The notes: generated from the sequence alone by a model not told the origin. Counted from the stretch's first letter, positions 47,511-55,601 are shown. The stretch is DNA of 64,000 nt from Geodermatophilus siccatus (GCF_900103785.1 NZ_FNHE01000009.1:186001-250000), one strand, 5' to 3'. Program-made: numbers and translations.

Positions 47511-47771
47511 TCAGGCCATCCCGGCCGAGCGCTGGGCGGCGTCGACACGCTCGACGATCTGGCCGAGCGTGTAGTTGTCCGGGCTGTCGTCGGGCATCTC
47601 GGTGCCGTAGCGGTCCTGCAGCTCGGTCTGCATGGACAGGAAGGCCAGCGAGTCCAGGCCGATGTCGGCGAAGTGGGCGTCCGGGTCGGTCGTGTGCGAC
47701 GACGCGGGCAGCCCCGCCTTCTCGGTGAGCAGGTTCATGAGGTCGCTGAGAGTGAAGGTCGTGTCGGGCAC
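47511..47771 (-). CDS. acyl carrier protein of the type II PKS
   Basis: An 86-aa ACP. The phosphopantetheine site is IGLDSLAFLSMQTEL with Ser41; TLSDLMNLLTEKAGL is helix 1 and ERVDAAQRSAGM ends it. It carries the growing chain between KS/CLF and cyclases. The GTG start has AAGGA 8 nt upstream and lies inside the 3' end of the biotin carboxylase gene (37-nt overlap). It is followed by a 128-bp gap before the aromatase, the largest within the core operon. Confidence 0.94.
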   Translation of the reverse strand: MPDTTFTLSDLMNLLTEKAGLPASSHTTDPDAHFADIGLDSLAFLSMQTELQDRYGTEMPDDSPDNYTLGQIVERVDAAQRSAGMA

Positions 47772-49255
47772 GGTGTCGTTCCTTCCGGTGGGGTGGCGGG
47801 ATCCGGCTGGGCGTCTGCGGCCGGGGGCTGGACGAGGGAGAGGGAGCCGCGGGAGGCGGGCAGCCCGGGTGTCGGTGCGTCGGCGAGGGCCGCGGCCCGG
47901 GCGAGCACCTCGGGCAGCTGCCGGTCCAGGAACTGCACGTCGTGGCGATCGGCGGTGACGTCGGGGTCGCGCAGCAGGGCCCGGTGCAGGGCGATGGTGG
48001 TGTGCACGCCGGGGCCCTCGACCCGCAGCTCGGCCAGGGCGCGGTCCATCCGGCGGATGGCCTGCTCCCGGTCGGGGGCCCAGACGACGAGCTTGCCCAG
48101 CAGCGAGTCGTAGTCCGGGCTCACCACGTCGCCCTGCCGGTAGCCGGTGTCGAACCGGGTCCACGGCCCGTCGGGCACCTGCAGGACGTCGAGCCGGCCG
48201 GGTGCGGGGGCGAAACCGCGGGCCGGGTCCTCGGCGTTGATGCGGCACTCGATGGCCGCACCCCGGGGGACGATGTCGGACTGGCGCAGTTGCAGCCGCC
48301 GGCCGGCCGAGACCAGGATCTGCTCGCGGACGAGGTCCACGCCCGTGAGCAGTTCGGTGACCGGGTGCTCGACCTGGATCCGGGCGTTCATCTCCATGAA
48401 GTACGCCGACCCGGACCCGTCGACGAGGAACTCCATGGTCCCGGCGCCGGTGTAGCCGACCGAGAGGGCGCCGTGAACCGCCAGCCGTCCGAGCTCGGCG
48501 CGCTGCTCGGGGGTGAGGTGGCCGGCCGGCCCCTCCTCGAGCAGCTTCTGGTGGCGCCGCTGCAGCGAGCAGTCCCGCTCGCCGAGGGAGACGCCGTTGC
48601 CGTGGGTGTCGCAGAGGATCTGCACCTCCACGTGCCGTGCGCCGCCCAGGTGGCGCTCGAGGTAGACGGCGGGGTCGCGGAACACCGCGCGGGCGGTGGC
48701 CCGGGTGGCGGTGAAGGCGTCGGCCAGGTCGTCGGCCTCGCGGACGACGGTCATGCCCCGCCCGCCACCGCCCGCGGCCGCCTTGATGATCAGCGGGTAG
48801 CCGATCTGCGCGGCGATCTCCCGGGCCTCGTCGACGCTGCCGACGGGCTCCACGACGCCCGGGAGCAGCGGCAGGCCGGCCTCGGCCATGAGCCGGCGGG
48901 CGGTGGCCTTGTTGCCCATCTGCTGCATGACCGCGGGGGGCGGGCCGACGAAGGTCAGCCCCTCCGCCGCGCAGATCTCGGCGAAGTCCGGGTCCTCGGA
49001 GAGGAAGCCGTACCCGGGGTGGATGGCGTCGGCGCCGGTGCGCAGGGCCGCCTCCACGATGTTGGCCACGTTGAGGTAGCTGCGCCGGGCCGGGGCCGGC
49101 CCGATGTGCACGGCCTCGTCGGCCAGGTCCACGACGGCGGAGTTGCGGTCGGAGGTCGAGTAGACGGCGACGACCTCGATGCCCAGCTCGCGGCAGGCCC
49201 GGGCGACCCGGACGGCGATCTCGCCGCGGTTGGCGACGAGCATGCGGCCGATCAC
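47735..49255 (-). CDS. accC: biotin carboxylase subunit of acetyl-CoA carboxylase
   Basis: A 506-aa AccC: ATP-grasp enzyme with MLVANRGEIAVRVARACRELG, the glycine-rich KAAAGGGGRGMT ATP loop, HVEVQILCD, RDCSLQRRHQKLLEE, and MEMNARIQVEHPVTE with catalytic Glu/Asn/Arg. It carboxylates biotin on the carrier protein with bicarbonate and ATP. The last ~50 residues are low-complexity and read into the ACP gene. GTG start overlaps the accB stop. Its place inside a polyketide operon marks it as a dedicated malonyl-CoA supply unit. Confidence 0.96.
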   Translation of the reverse strand: MIGRMLVANRGEIAVRVARACRELGIEVVAVYSTSDRNSAVVDLADEAVHIGPAPARRSYLNVANIVEAALRTGADAIHPGYGFLSEDPDFAEICAAEGLTFVGPPPAVMQQMGNKATARRLMAEAGLPLLPGVVEPVGSVDEAREIAAQIGYPLIIKAAAGGGGRGMTVVREADDLADAFTATRATARAVFRDPAVYLERHLGGARHVEVQILCDTHGNGVSLGERDCSLQRRHQKLLEEGPAGHLTPEQRAELGRLAVHGALSVGYTGAGTMEFLVDGSGSAYFMEMNARIQVEHPVTELLTGVDLVREQILVSAGRRLQLRQSDIVPRGAAIECRINAEDPARGFAPAPGRLDVLQVPDGPWTRFDTGYRQGDVVSPDYDSLLGKLVVWAPDREQAIRRMDRALAELRVEGPGVHTTIALHRALLRDPDVTADRHDVQFLDRQLPEVLARAAALADAPTPGLPASRGSLSLVQPPAADAQPDPATPPEGTTPCPTRPSLSATS

Positions 49256-49794
49256 CGGGACCGTCCCGGAGGCCGCAGCCGCATGATCACCTGGTCGTAC
49301 TCGACCGACTCGGCGTCACCCACGAGGACCTCGGCCACCACGCCCGCCTCGTCGGCGACGATCGGGTTCATCAGCTTCATCGCCTCGACGATCCCGACGG
49401 TCTGACCCTGCTCGATCTCGTCGCCGACCCGGACGAACGGGTCGGCCCCGGGTGACGGCGCCGCGTAGAAGGTGCCGACGAGCGGGGAGCGGACGGTCGC
49501 CGCCACCTCCTGCGCGGGCTCGGGGGGTGCGGTCGGCTGGGCGTCGCGGCCGCCAGGGGTCCCCTGCGCCGGGGGCGCGGGCGGTGCGACCACCCCGGCC
49601 GGCAGGGCCTCGGGGGCCCACTCGACCTCGATGGCGCGGTCGCCGTTGCGGACGGTGAGCTTGCGCAGCTCGCCGGGCAGGCTGCGCGCCAGCGCCAGGA
49701 CCTCGTCGCGCAGGTCCGGGGCCTCGTCGTCCGGCCCGGTCGCGGGCGTCGCCGCGATCGTCCGCGGGGGGAACTCACTCGCTGACACGGTCAT
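49252..49794 (-). CDS. accB: biotin carboxyl carrier protein
   Basis: A 180-aa AccB. An N-terminal helical part (DLRDEVLALARSLPGELRKL) and a Pro/Ala-rich mobile linker (about 70-100) come first. The biotinyl domain with VRSPLVGTFYAAPSPGADPFV and IVEAMKLMNPI follows, where Lys140 takes the biotin. It shuttles carboxybiotin between AccC and the carboxyltransferase. It overlaps both neighbours by 4 bp. Confidence 0.96.
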   Translation of the reverse strand: MTVSASEFPPRTIAATPATGPDDEAPDLRDEVLALARSLPGELRKLTVRNGDRAIEVEWAPEALPAGVVAPPAPPAQGTPGGRDAQPTAPPEPAQEVAATVRSPLVGTFYAAPSPGADPFVRVGDEIEQGQTVGIVEAMKLMNPIVADEAGVVAEVLVGDAESVEYDQVIMRLRPPGRSR

Positions 49795-51500
49795 CCCTCC
49801 ACGGGCTGCAGGGGGCGGTCGTCCCCGCCGATGCGCTCGAGCCGCCGGGACCGGGTGTCCAGCAGCGTGGCCACGTCGAGGCGGCAGACGTCGTCCAGCT
49901 CGCGGACGAGTGCGCGGCGCAGCAGGCGGGCTGCCTCGGCGGGGTCGGTGTGGGCGCCACCGGGGGGCTCGGCCACCACCGAGGTGGCGATCCCGGACGC
50001 CCGCAGGTGCGCGGCGCCCAGGCGCATGGCGCGGGCGGCGGTCGGTGCGGCCACCGCCGTCCGCCAGAGGATGGCGGCGCAGCCCTCGGGGCTGATCACC
50101 GACAGGTAGGCGTTCTGCAGGACCAGCAGCCGGTCGGAGGTGCACAGCGCGAGCGCGCCGCCGCTGCCGCCCTCCCCGGTGACCACCGACACGACGGGCA
50201 CCCGGAGCCGGCTGCTGCGCATGATGATCTCGGCGATCGCGTGCGACTGGCCGCGCTCCTCGGCCTCCGGTCCGGGGTGGGCACCGGGGGTGTCGACGAG
50301 GGTGACGACCGGGAGCCCGAAGGCCTCGGCGTGGTCGAGCAGCCGCTGCGCCTTGCGGTAGCCCTCCGGGTGCGGCATCCCGAAGTTGCGGGCGATCCGC
50401 TCGCGGACCGTGTGGCCCTTCTCCTGGCCGATGGCGACGACCGTGCGGCCGCCGATCGAGGCGATCCCGCCGACCACGGCGGGATCGTCGGCGAAGGCCC
50501 GGTCGCCGTGCAGCTCGACGAAGTCGTCGAACGCGGTGTGCAGGTAGTCCAGGGTGGTGGGCCGCTCGACGACCCGCGCCCGCTGGACGACGTCCCACGG
50601 GTCGTCGTCGACCGCGACGTCGACCGGGCTCCCGTCGTCCTCGGCGTCGTGGGTCTCCCCGGGCGGGACGCCGGGCCCGTGCAGGGCCAGCAGGCGGGCG
50701 AGCAGCGGCCGCAGGTCGGCCCGGTTCTCCACGCGGTCGACCAGGCCGTGCGCGAGGAGGAACTCGGCGGTCTGGAAGTCGGCGGGCAGCTCGGCGCGGA
50801 TGGTCTCCTGCACCACGCGCGGCCCGGCGAAACCGACGTGCGCGCCGCGCTCGCCGACCAGGACGGACGCGAGGGTCGCGAAGGAGGCCGACACCCCGCC
50901 GTAGGTGGGGTCGGTCAGCACGCACACCGAGAACAGCCCGGCCTCGCGGTGCCGGCCGAACGCCTCGCTGGCGCGGGCCATCTGGAAGAGCGAGAAGACG
51001 CCCTCCTGCATCCGGGCGCCGCCGCTGGCGCACACGGTGACCAGGGGCAGGCCGCGCTCGAGGGCCAGCTCGGCGGCGCCGCTCACCCGTCGGCCGACCT
51101 CGACGCCCATGCTGCCGCCGAGGAAGGCGAAGTCCATGACCGCGACGACCGTCTCGCACCCGCCGATGCGGGCCACGCCGACCACGACGGCCTCCGACTC
51201 ACCGGAGCGGCGCGCGGCGTCGGCCAGCCGGTCGGGGTAGTCGCGCAGGTCGGTGAAGGACAGCGGGTCGGGCGCGCCCGGTTGGAACGCCACCTCCGTG
51301 AAGCTGCCCGGGTCGGTGAGCAGGACGATCCGGGCCCGCGCGCTGAGCCGGAGGTGGTGGTCGCACTCCGGGCAGACGTGCAGGTTGCGGTCGAGCCGTT
51401 TGCGGTAGAGCAGCCACCCGCAGTCGGGGCAGCTGACCCACCCCACGTGGTCGGGCGCCCCCGCGGCGGACGCGGTGGTGGTCGGCGCGGAACGTGTCAT
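49791..51500 (-). CDS. fused acetyl-CoA carboxylase carboxyltransferase (AccD-AccA)
   Basis: A 569-aa single chain. The AccD-like half (1 to about 280) has a zinc ribbon with Cys24, Cys27, Cys43 and Cys46, and ASGGARMQEG. The AccA-like half (about 300-569) has TTLDYLHTAFDDFVELHGDRAFADD, VIGQEKG, VTGEGGSGGALAL and NAYLSVISPEGCAAILW. It transfers carboxyl from biotin to acetyl-CoA, giving malonyl-CoA. Fused beta-alpha chains occur in actinobacterial secondary-metabolite loci, unlike the acyl-CoA carboxylases used for primary lipids there. It is second in the operon, 28 bp behind the first cyclase. Confidence 0.95.
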   Translation of the reverse strand: MTRSAPTTTASAAGAPDHVGWVSCPDCGWLLYRKRLDRNLHVCPECDHHLRLSARARIVLLTDPGSFTEVAFQPGAPDPLSFTDLRDYPDRLADAARRSGESEAVVVGVARIGGCETVVAVMDFAFLGGSMGVEVGRRVSGAAELALERGLPLVTVCASGGARMQEGVFSLFQMARASEAFGRHREAGLFSVCVLTDPTYGGVSASFATLASVLVGERGAHVGFAGPRVVQETIRAELPADFQTAEFLLAHGLVDRVENRADLRPLLARLLALHGPGVPPGETHDAEDDGSPVDVAVDDDPWDVVQRARVVERPTTLDYLHTAFDDFVELHGDRAFADDPAVVGGIASIGGRTVVAIGQEKGHTVRERIARNFGMPHPEGYRKAQRLLDHAEAFGLPVVTLVDTPGAHPGPEAEERGQSHAIAEIIMRSSRLRVPVVSVVTGEGGSGGALALCTSDRLLVLQNAYLSVISPEGCAAILWRTAVAAPTAARAMRLGAAHLRASGIATSVVAEPPGGAHTDPAEAARLLRRALVRELDDVCRLDVATLLDTRSRRLERIGGDDRPLQPVEG

Positions 51501-51528
51501 GACGTCCTCCCAGTCGCCCGGAGCCGTG

Positions 51529-51852
51529 TCACTCGGAGGACGACCAGTGGTAGAAGCGCCGGGCCATCGCGTCCTGCGGTGAGCGCCAGCCGGGGTCGTA
51601 GGCCTGGATGAACGGCCGGAGGTCCTCGCTCACGGCACGGAAGTCCGGCAGCGACTGGGCGATGCGCATCGCCTCCGACGCCGGCCGGTCGAAGTCGATG
51701 AGGTGCACGTAGATGTCGTGGAACTGGTACAGGGACCGGTTCCGCACACCGATCTCGTGCGGCATCGAGGTGGCGTCGTAGCGGCCGAAGATCTCGGCCA
51801 CCTTGTCGGCGTCGGCCGGCGCCATCCTCGCGATGATCATGGTCTGGTGCAC
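51529..51852 (-). CDS. TcmI-type polyketide cyclase, first gene of the PKS operon
   Basis: A 107-aa TcmI/Cyclase_polyket protein: MIIARMAPADADKVAEIFGRYD, PHEIGVRNRSLYQFHDIYVHLIDF and the terminal MARRFYHW. It catalyses late ring closure of the aromatic polyketide. GTG 51852 has GGGAG 5 nt upstream. The 384-bp divergent region ahead should hold the main operon promoter. Confidence 0.93.
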   Translation of the reverse strand: MHQTMIIARMAPADADKVAEIFGRYDATSMPHEIGVRNRSLYQFHDIYVHLIDFDRPASEAMRIAQSLPDFRAVSEDLRPFIQAYDPGWRSPQDAMARRFYHWSSSE

Positions 51853-52236
51853 GGTGTCTCCCAGCGTCGCTGCGGCCCGGGGAGGGGCTCGGGATACGAC
51901 GACGCTAGGAAGCCGGCGAAGCCGGCACATCGGCCACAGGTGCAGTTCAGGAGCACACCCCGGGGAGGGTGGGGGGTGTGCGACCGCCCCGCCCCAGGGC
52001 GCAGCAACGCCGTCCGGACGTCGGGGTCGAGTCATCCGGGGGGAGGACTCCCGGCCGCCACCAGGGCGTACGACCCCCACCTGGAGGGGCGGAGGCCCCT
52101 ACCCGGGTATGAACTCGCCGACGGCTCGTGATCGGCTCGCCCGGATCTGTGGCGACCGGCACCATGGCGGGCCTAACTTCCGGAACCGACCTGACGCTGC
52201 CCCTCACGGGGCCGGACAGGAGTGGAGCTGACACGC
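51853..52236. promoter_or_regulatory. divergent promoter region of the PKS operon and regulator
   Basis: 384 bp without a gene between the minus-strand operon start and the plus-strand regulator. It contains a 9-bp inverted repeat GCACACCCC...GGGGTGTGC (51953-51961 and 51973-51981, 11-bp spacer) about 100 bp upstream of the operon start, and GCCGGC-GAA-GCCGGC at 51912-51926. These are candidate binding sites for pathway regulators. No clear -35/-10 pair could be assigned. Confidence 0.5.
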
Positions 52237-52941
52237 ATGGCCGAACCCGACGACGCCGTGTCCGCTTCAGGGGTGTCCGACGCCGATCCTCCGGTACGGG
52301 TGCTGATCTGCGACGACCACGAGGTCTTCCGGCACGGCTTGCGCGCTGTGCTCCGCCGGATCCCCGGTGTCCGCGTCGTGGCGGAGGCGGCCTGCGTCGG
52401 CGAGGCGCTGCCGCTGGCCTCCACGGCCCGACCCGACGTCACCCTGATGGGCGTCGACGGGCAGGGGCCCGTCCTGCCGGACCTGGTGCGCGAGATGACC
52501 GGCACGGGCACCCGCGTCCTGCTGCTCGGTGAGGCGGGCGCCGCCAGTGACCTGCTCGAGGTCCTGCGGGCCGGGGCGCGTGGCTACGTGCACGCGGCCG
52601 TCAGCTCGCAGCGGCTGATCGAGTGCGTCCGCGCGGTGGCCCGTGGGGAGACCGTCCTGGACGCCAACGTCACCGGCGAGCTGCTGCACCGCCTGGACGA
52701 CGTGGCGCGGTCGGGGGACGACGGGCAGCCCCGGGTGCACGGCCCGCTGACCGCCCGGCAGCAGGCGGTCGCCGAGCTCGTGGCCGAGGGCCTGACCAAC
52801 GCGGAGATCGCCGAGCGGCTGGAGCTGAGCCGGGCCACCGTGAAGGGCCACATCACGGTGGCGCTGCGCCGGCTGGGCCTGCGGGACCGCACCCAGCTGG
52901 CCATCCACGTGCACCGCAGCACCCGCCCCGATCCCGGCTGA
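52237..52941 (+). CDS. NarL/FixJ-type regulator with a pseudo-receiver (1)
   Basis: A 234-aa protein. The receiver-like domain (about 25-145) keeps the acidic pair in CDDHEVFRHGL, but the phosphoacceptor position reads TLMGVDG with Gly72 for Asp, and the Lys strand lacks Lys. The LuxR HTH is LTARQQAVAELVAEGLTNAEIAERLELSRATVKGHI at about 170-205. It therefore cannot be switched by ordinary phosphorylation. Position next to the PKS operon suggests pathway control. ATG 52237 has GGAG 9 nt upstream; an in-frame GTG 52222 is the alternative. Confidence 0.9.
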   Translation: MAEPDDAVSASGVSDADPPVRVLICDDHEVFRHGLRAVLRRIPGVRVVAEAACVGEALPLASTARPDVTLMGVDGQGPVLPDLVREMTGTGTRVLLLGEAGAASDLLEVLRAGARGYVHAAVSSQRLIECVRAVARGETVLDANVTGELLHRLDDVARSGDDGQPRVHGPLTARQQAVAELVAEGLTNAEIAERLELSRATVKGHITVALRRLGLRDRTQLAIHVHRSTRPDPG

Positions 52942-52994
52942 GGAGCGCCTCCCGCCGGTTGCTGAGCGGGATGGGACCAGCCTCGCGCGACGTC

Positions 52995-53048
52995 CTGTGA
53001 AATACCTGTGAAGTATCTCGACAGAACCTGCCACAACGAGGTTAGAGT
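52995..53048 (+). promoter_or_regulatory. phased direct repeat and promoter of second regulator
   Basis: Two adjacent copies, CTGTGAAATAC (52995-53005) and CTGTGAAGTAT (53006-53016), repeat exactly every 11 bp, one helical turn. TCGACA (53018-53023) and TAGAGT (53043-53048) follow as possible -35 and -10 with a 19-bp spacer. The layout resembles activator sites such as those of SARP or NarL proteins. Confidence 0.55.
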
Positions 53049-53136
53049 CACTCCAGTCCGGAGGAGACGGACGCGTGTCGGAACTGCCGGTCCGTCGGGC
53101 GGGAGCATCTACGGGTCGGACACAGGGGGGAACGAC

Positions 53137-53925
53137 ATGGACCAATCCGTGGTTGCTGGGGGAACGGGCCTGGTAGGGGACCTGCGACAGCGGGCGGAGG
53201 GCCCCGTGCCCGCGCCCCGGTCCGGCGGGCCCGTGCCCGTCCGACCGCATGCCGTCCGCCCGCCGACGAGTCTGGTCTGCGTGCTCCTCTGCGAGGACCG
53301 CGAGGTGTTCCGCACCGGGCTGCGGGTGGTCCTGGAGGCCGAACCGGACATGGCGGTCGTCGCCGAGACCGCCCACCTCCCCGAGGCCCTCGAGGCGGCC
53401 GAGGGCGAGGGCGCCGTCGTCGTCGTCGTCCGGCAGGGTCTGGTCGCCGGCGACGCCCTCCCGCTGCTGCGCACCCTCTGCCGGCAGAACACCGCCGTCC
53501 TCGTGCTCGCCGAGCCGGAGACGGACTCCGAGCACGAGCTGGTCGAGATCCTGCGTGCCGGCGTCCGCGGCTACCTGCCCCGGCGCTCGGGGGCGCAGCG
53601 GCTCGTCGACGGCGTGCGGGCGCTGGCCCGTGACGAGGCCGCGCTCGACTCCGCGGCCACCAGCCACCTGGTGCGCCACCTGACGACCGGGTCGCAACCG
53701 CGGTCGGCTCCCGAACTGCGGCCCCTCGACCGGCTGACCGACCGGCAGCGCGAGGTCGCCGAGCTGGTGGCCCAGGGGCTGAGCAACGAGGAGATCGCCG
53801 GGCGGCTGTTCCTCAGCCTGGCGACGGTGAAGAGCCACCTGACGACGTCGATGCGCCGCCTCTCCGTCCGCTCGCGGACCGAGCTGGCCATCCTGGTCAC
53901 GCGGGGGAACTCCCCGGCCGCATGA
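53137..53925 (+). CDS. NarL/FixJ-type regulator with a pseudo-receiver (2)
   Basis: A 262-aa paralogue of the preceding regulator with a 45-residue Gly/Pro-rich N-terminal tail. The receiver-like part begins VCVLLCEDREVFRTGLRVVLE. At the phosphoacceptor site it reads VVVVVRQGLVAG, with Arg99 for Asp. The HTH is LTDRQREVAELVAQGLSNEEIAGRLFLSLATVKSHL. AGGGGGG 5 nt before ATG supports the start. It is probably controlled by the phased repeat upstream. With its neighbour it forms a tandem of non-phosphorylatable regulators, as known for RedZ/JadR1-type antibiotic regulators. Confidence 0.9.
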   Translation: MDQSVVAGGTGLVGDLRQRAEGPVPAPRSGGPVPVRPHAVRPPTSLVCVLLCEDREVFRTGLRVVLEAEPDMAVVAETAHLPEALEAAEGEGAVVVVVRQGLVAGDALPLLRTLCRQNTAVLVLAEPETDSEHELVEILRAGVRGYLPRRSGAQRLVDGVRALARDEAALDSAATSHLVRHLTTGSQPRSAPELRPLDRLTDRQREVAELVAQGLSNEEIAGRLFLSLATVKSHLTTSMRRLSVRSRTELAILVTRGNSPAA

Positions 53926-53926
53926 C

Positions 53927-53944
53927 GGGGGGCGCCGTCCCCCC
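53927..53944 (+). terminator. short GC hairpin after the second regulator
   Basis: A 6-bp G6/C6 stem with loop CGCCGT (53927-53932 with 53939-53944) starts 2 bp after the stop. Weak but well placed. Confidence 0.4.
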
Positions 53945-54179
53945 GCAGGTTCGGGACGGGGCCGCGGACGCCGCGGGCCGGCTCCACTCCCGCGCTGTTC
54001 CCGGCACCTCCGCGCTGCTGCAACGGCGCGGGAGCGGGTGGAACAGCGGGGCAGCCCGGAGCCCGGTGAGGAACAGGCCCGTCGATCCCGAGGAGGGCGG
54101 GTCGCAGCCGGACGTCACTGTGAGCGGCGCGACGGTTGCATCGCGGAATGGACGACCCCGTCGCGGCGATGGACTACCC

Positions 54180-55265
54180 GTGGACCTGTTCTCTCCTGTG
54201 GACCTGGGCGACATCGAGCTCGCCAACCGCGTCGTCATGGCTCCGCTGACCCGCATGCGCTCCGGCGCCTCCGGCGTCCCCGGGGACCTCGTCGTCGAGC
54301 ACTACCGGCAGCGCGCCGGCGTCGGGTTGATCATCACCGAGGGCACCTACCCGAACCACGAGGGCCAGGCCTTCGTCGGCCAGCCGGGCATCGTCACCGA
54401 CGAGCAGGTCGAGGGCTGGCGCCGCGTGGCCGAGGCCGTGCACGCACGGGGCGGCAAGATCGTGATGCAGGTGATGCACGGCGGCCGGGTGACCCACCCC
54501 GACGTCAACGGCGGCCGCCGCGTCGTGGCCCCGAGCGCGATCGCGATCGACGGCGAGGGCCACACCGAGAAGGGCAAGCAGCCCTACCCGGTGCCGCACG
54601 CGCTCACCGTCGACGAGGCGCGGCAGACCCTGCAGGACTTCGTCTCCGCCGCCAAGCGGGCCATCGAGGCCGGCCTGGACGGCGTGGAGATCCACGGGGC
54701 CAACGGCTACCTGCTGCACGAGTTCCTCTCGCCGGCGTCCAACCAGCGCACCGACGAGTACGGCGGCACCCCGGAGAACCGGGCGCGATTCGTCGTCCAG
54801 GTGGTGACGGCGGTGGCCGCGGCGGTCGGCGCCGGCAAGGTGGGCCTGCGGATCTCGCCCGAGCACAACATCCAGGACGCCTACGAGACCGACCGGGACG
54901 ACGTCCGCGCCACCTACGGTGCGCTGCTCGACCAGCTGCGCCCGCTGGGCCTGGCCTACCTGTCGGTGCTGCACTCCGACCCGGCCGGTGAGCTGGTGCA
55001 GGAGCTGCGCGAGCGTTTCGCCGGGCCGCTGGTCGCCAACAGCGGCTTCGGCTCGGTCACCACGCGCGAGGAGGCGGTGCGCCTGATCGAGGCCGCGCAC
55101 GCCGACGCCGTGGCCGTGGGTCGAGCCGTCATCGCCAACCCCGACCTGGTCGAGCGCTGGAGGGGCGAGCACCCGGAGAACGAGCCGAAGGCGCACCTCT
55201 TCTACGCGCCCGGCGCCGAGGGCTACACCGACTACCCGACCCTCGAGGCGCTGCGCGCCGGCTGA
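54180..55265 (+). CDS. ene-reductase of the old yellow enzyme family
   Basis: A 361-aa FMN-dependent alkene reductase (OYE/NemA-like). It opens LFSPVDLGDIELANRVVMAPLTRMRS. Other landmarks are VMQVMHGGRV, the EIHGANGYLLHEFLSPASNQRTD block with the His/Asn pair that binds the carbonyl of the substrate, EHNIQDAYETD, and VANSGFGSVTTREEAV plus VAVGRAVIANPDLVERW for FMN phosphate. It reduces activated C=C bonds with NADPH. A GTG at 54180 begins the family core; no strong ribosome site is seen. A role in tailoring the neighbouring polyketide is possible but it is outside the operon. Confidence 0.94.
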   Translation: MDLFSPVDLGDIELANRVVMAPLTRMRSGASGVPGDLVVEHYRQRAGVGLIITEGTYPNHEGQAFVGQPGIVTDEQVEGWRRVAEAVHARGGKIVMQVMHGGRVTHPDVNGGRRVVAPSAIAIDGEGHTEKGKQPYPVPHALTVDEARQTLQDFVSAAKRAIEAGLDGVEIHGANGYLLHEFLSPASNQRTDEYGGTPENRARFVVQVVTAVAAAVGAGKVGLRISPEHNIQDAYETDRDDVRATYGALLDQLRPLGLAYLSVLHSDPAGELVQELRERFAGPLVANSGFGSVTTREEAVRLIEAAHADAVAVGRAVIANPDLVERWRGEHPENEPKAHLFYAPGAEGYTDYPTLEALRAG

Positions 55266-55281
55266 ACGAGGACCCACTGCA

Positions 55282-55321
55282 CAGCAGGGCCCGGCGGCGC
55301 CGTTGCCGCCGGGCCCTGCTG
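55282..55321. terminator. strong intrinsic terminator after the ene-reductase
   Basis: A perfect 17-bp stem (CAGCAGGGCCCGGCGGC at 55282-55298 with 55305-55321) and a 6-nt loop, 17 bp after the stop. Confidence 0.85.
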
Positions 55322-55329
55322 CGTCCTCA

Positions 55330-55601
55330 GGCGGTGCGGCTCGGGGGCCGGCGCGGTGCCCGCCTCGACGAGGGCGTCGACCGGGGCGGGGCGGCCGAAG
55401 AGCCAGCCCTGGCCGCCGTCCACGCCCAGGGACTGCAGGACGGCGTGCGCGGCCGCCGTCTCCACGCCCTCGGCGACGATGCATCGTCCGGGTGGTCCCG
55501 TCGACGCGGCTGAGGAACGCCACGCTGAGGCCGAGCGTGCGGCGCGCCGTCCGCAGCAGCTGGGCGATCTGCGCCTCCGCGGCCGAACGATCCCGTTGCA
55601 C
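55330..55601 (-). pseudogene. GAF-EAL protein remnant with internal deletion
   Basis: From a GTG at 55601 the minus strand gives VQRDRSAAEAQIAQLLRT then LGLSVAFLSRVDGTT, a typical start of GAF-sensor diguanylate-signalling proteins. About 40 residues in, the frame breaks, and in another frame the text jumps to IVAEGVETAAAHAVLQSLG and GGQGWLFGRPAPV, the C-terminal end of an EAL (c-di-GMP phosphodiesterase) domain. The several hundred residues between, including the catalytic EAL motif, are gone. So this is a scar of a large in-gene deletion, non-functional, near 55480-55490. Confidence 0.75.
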
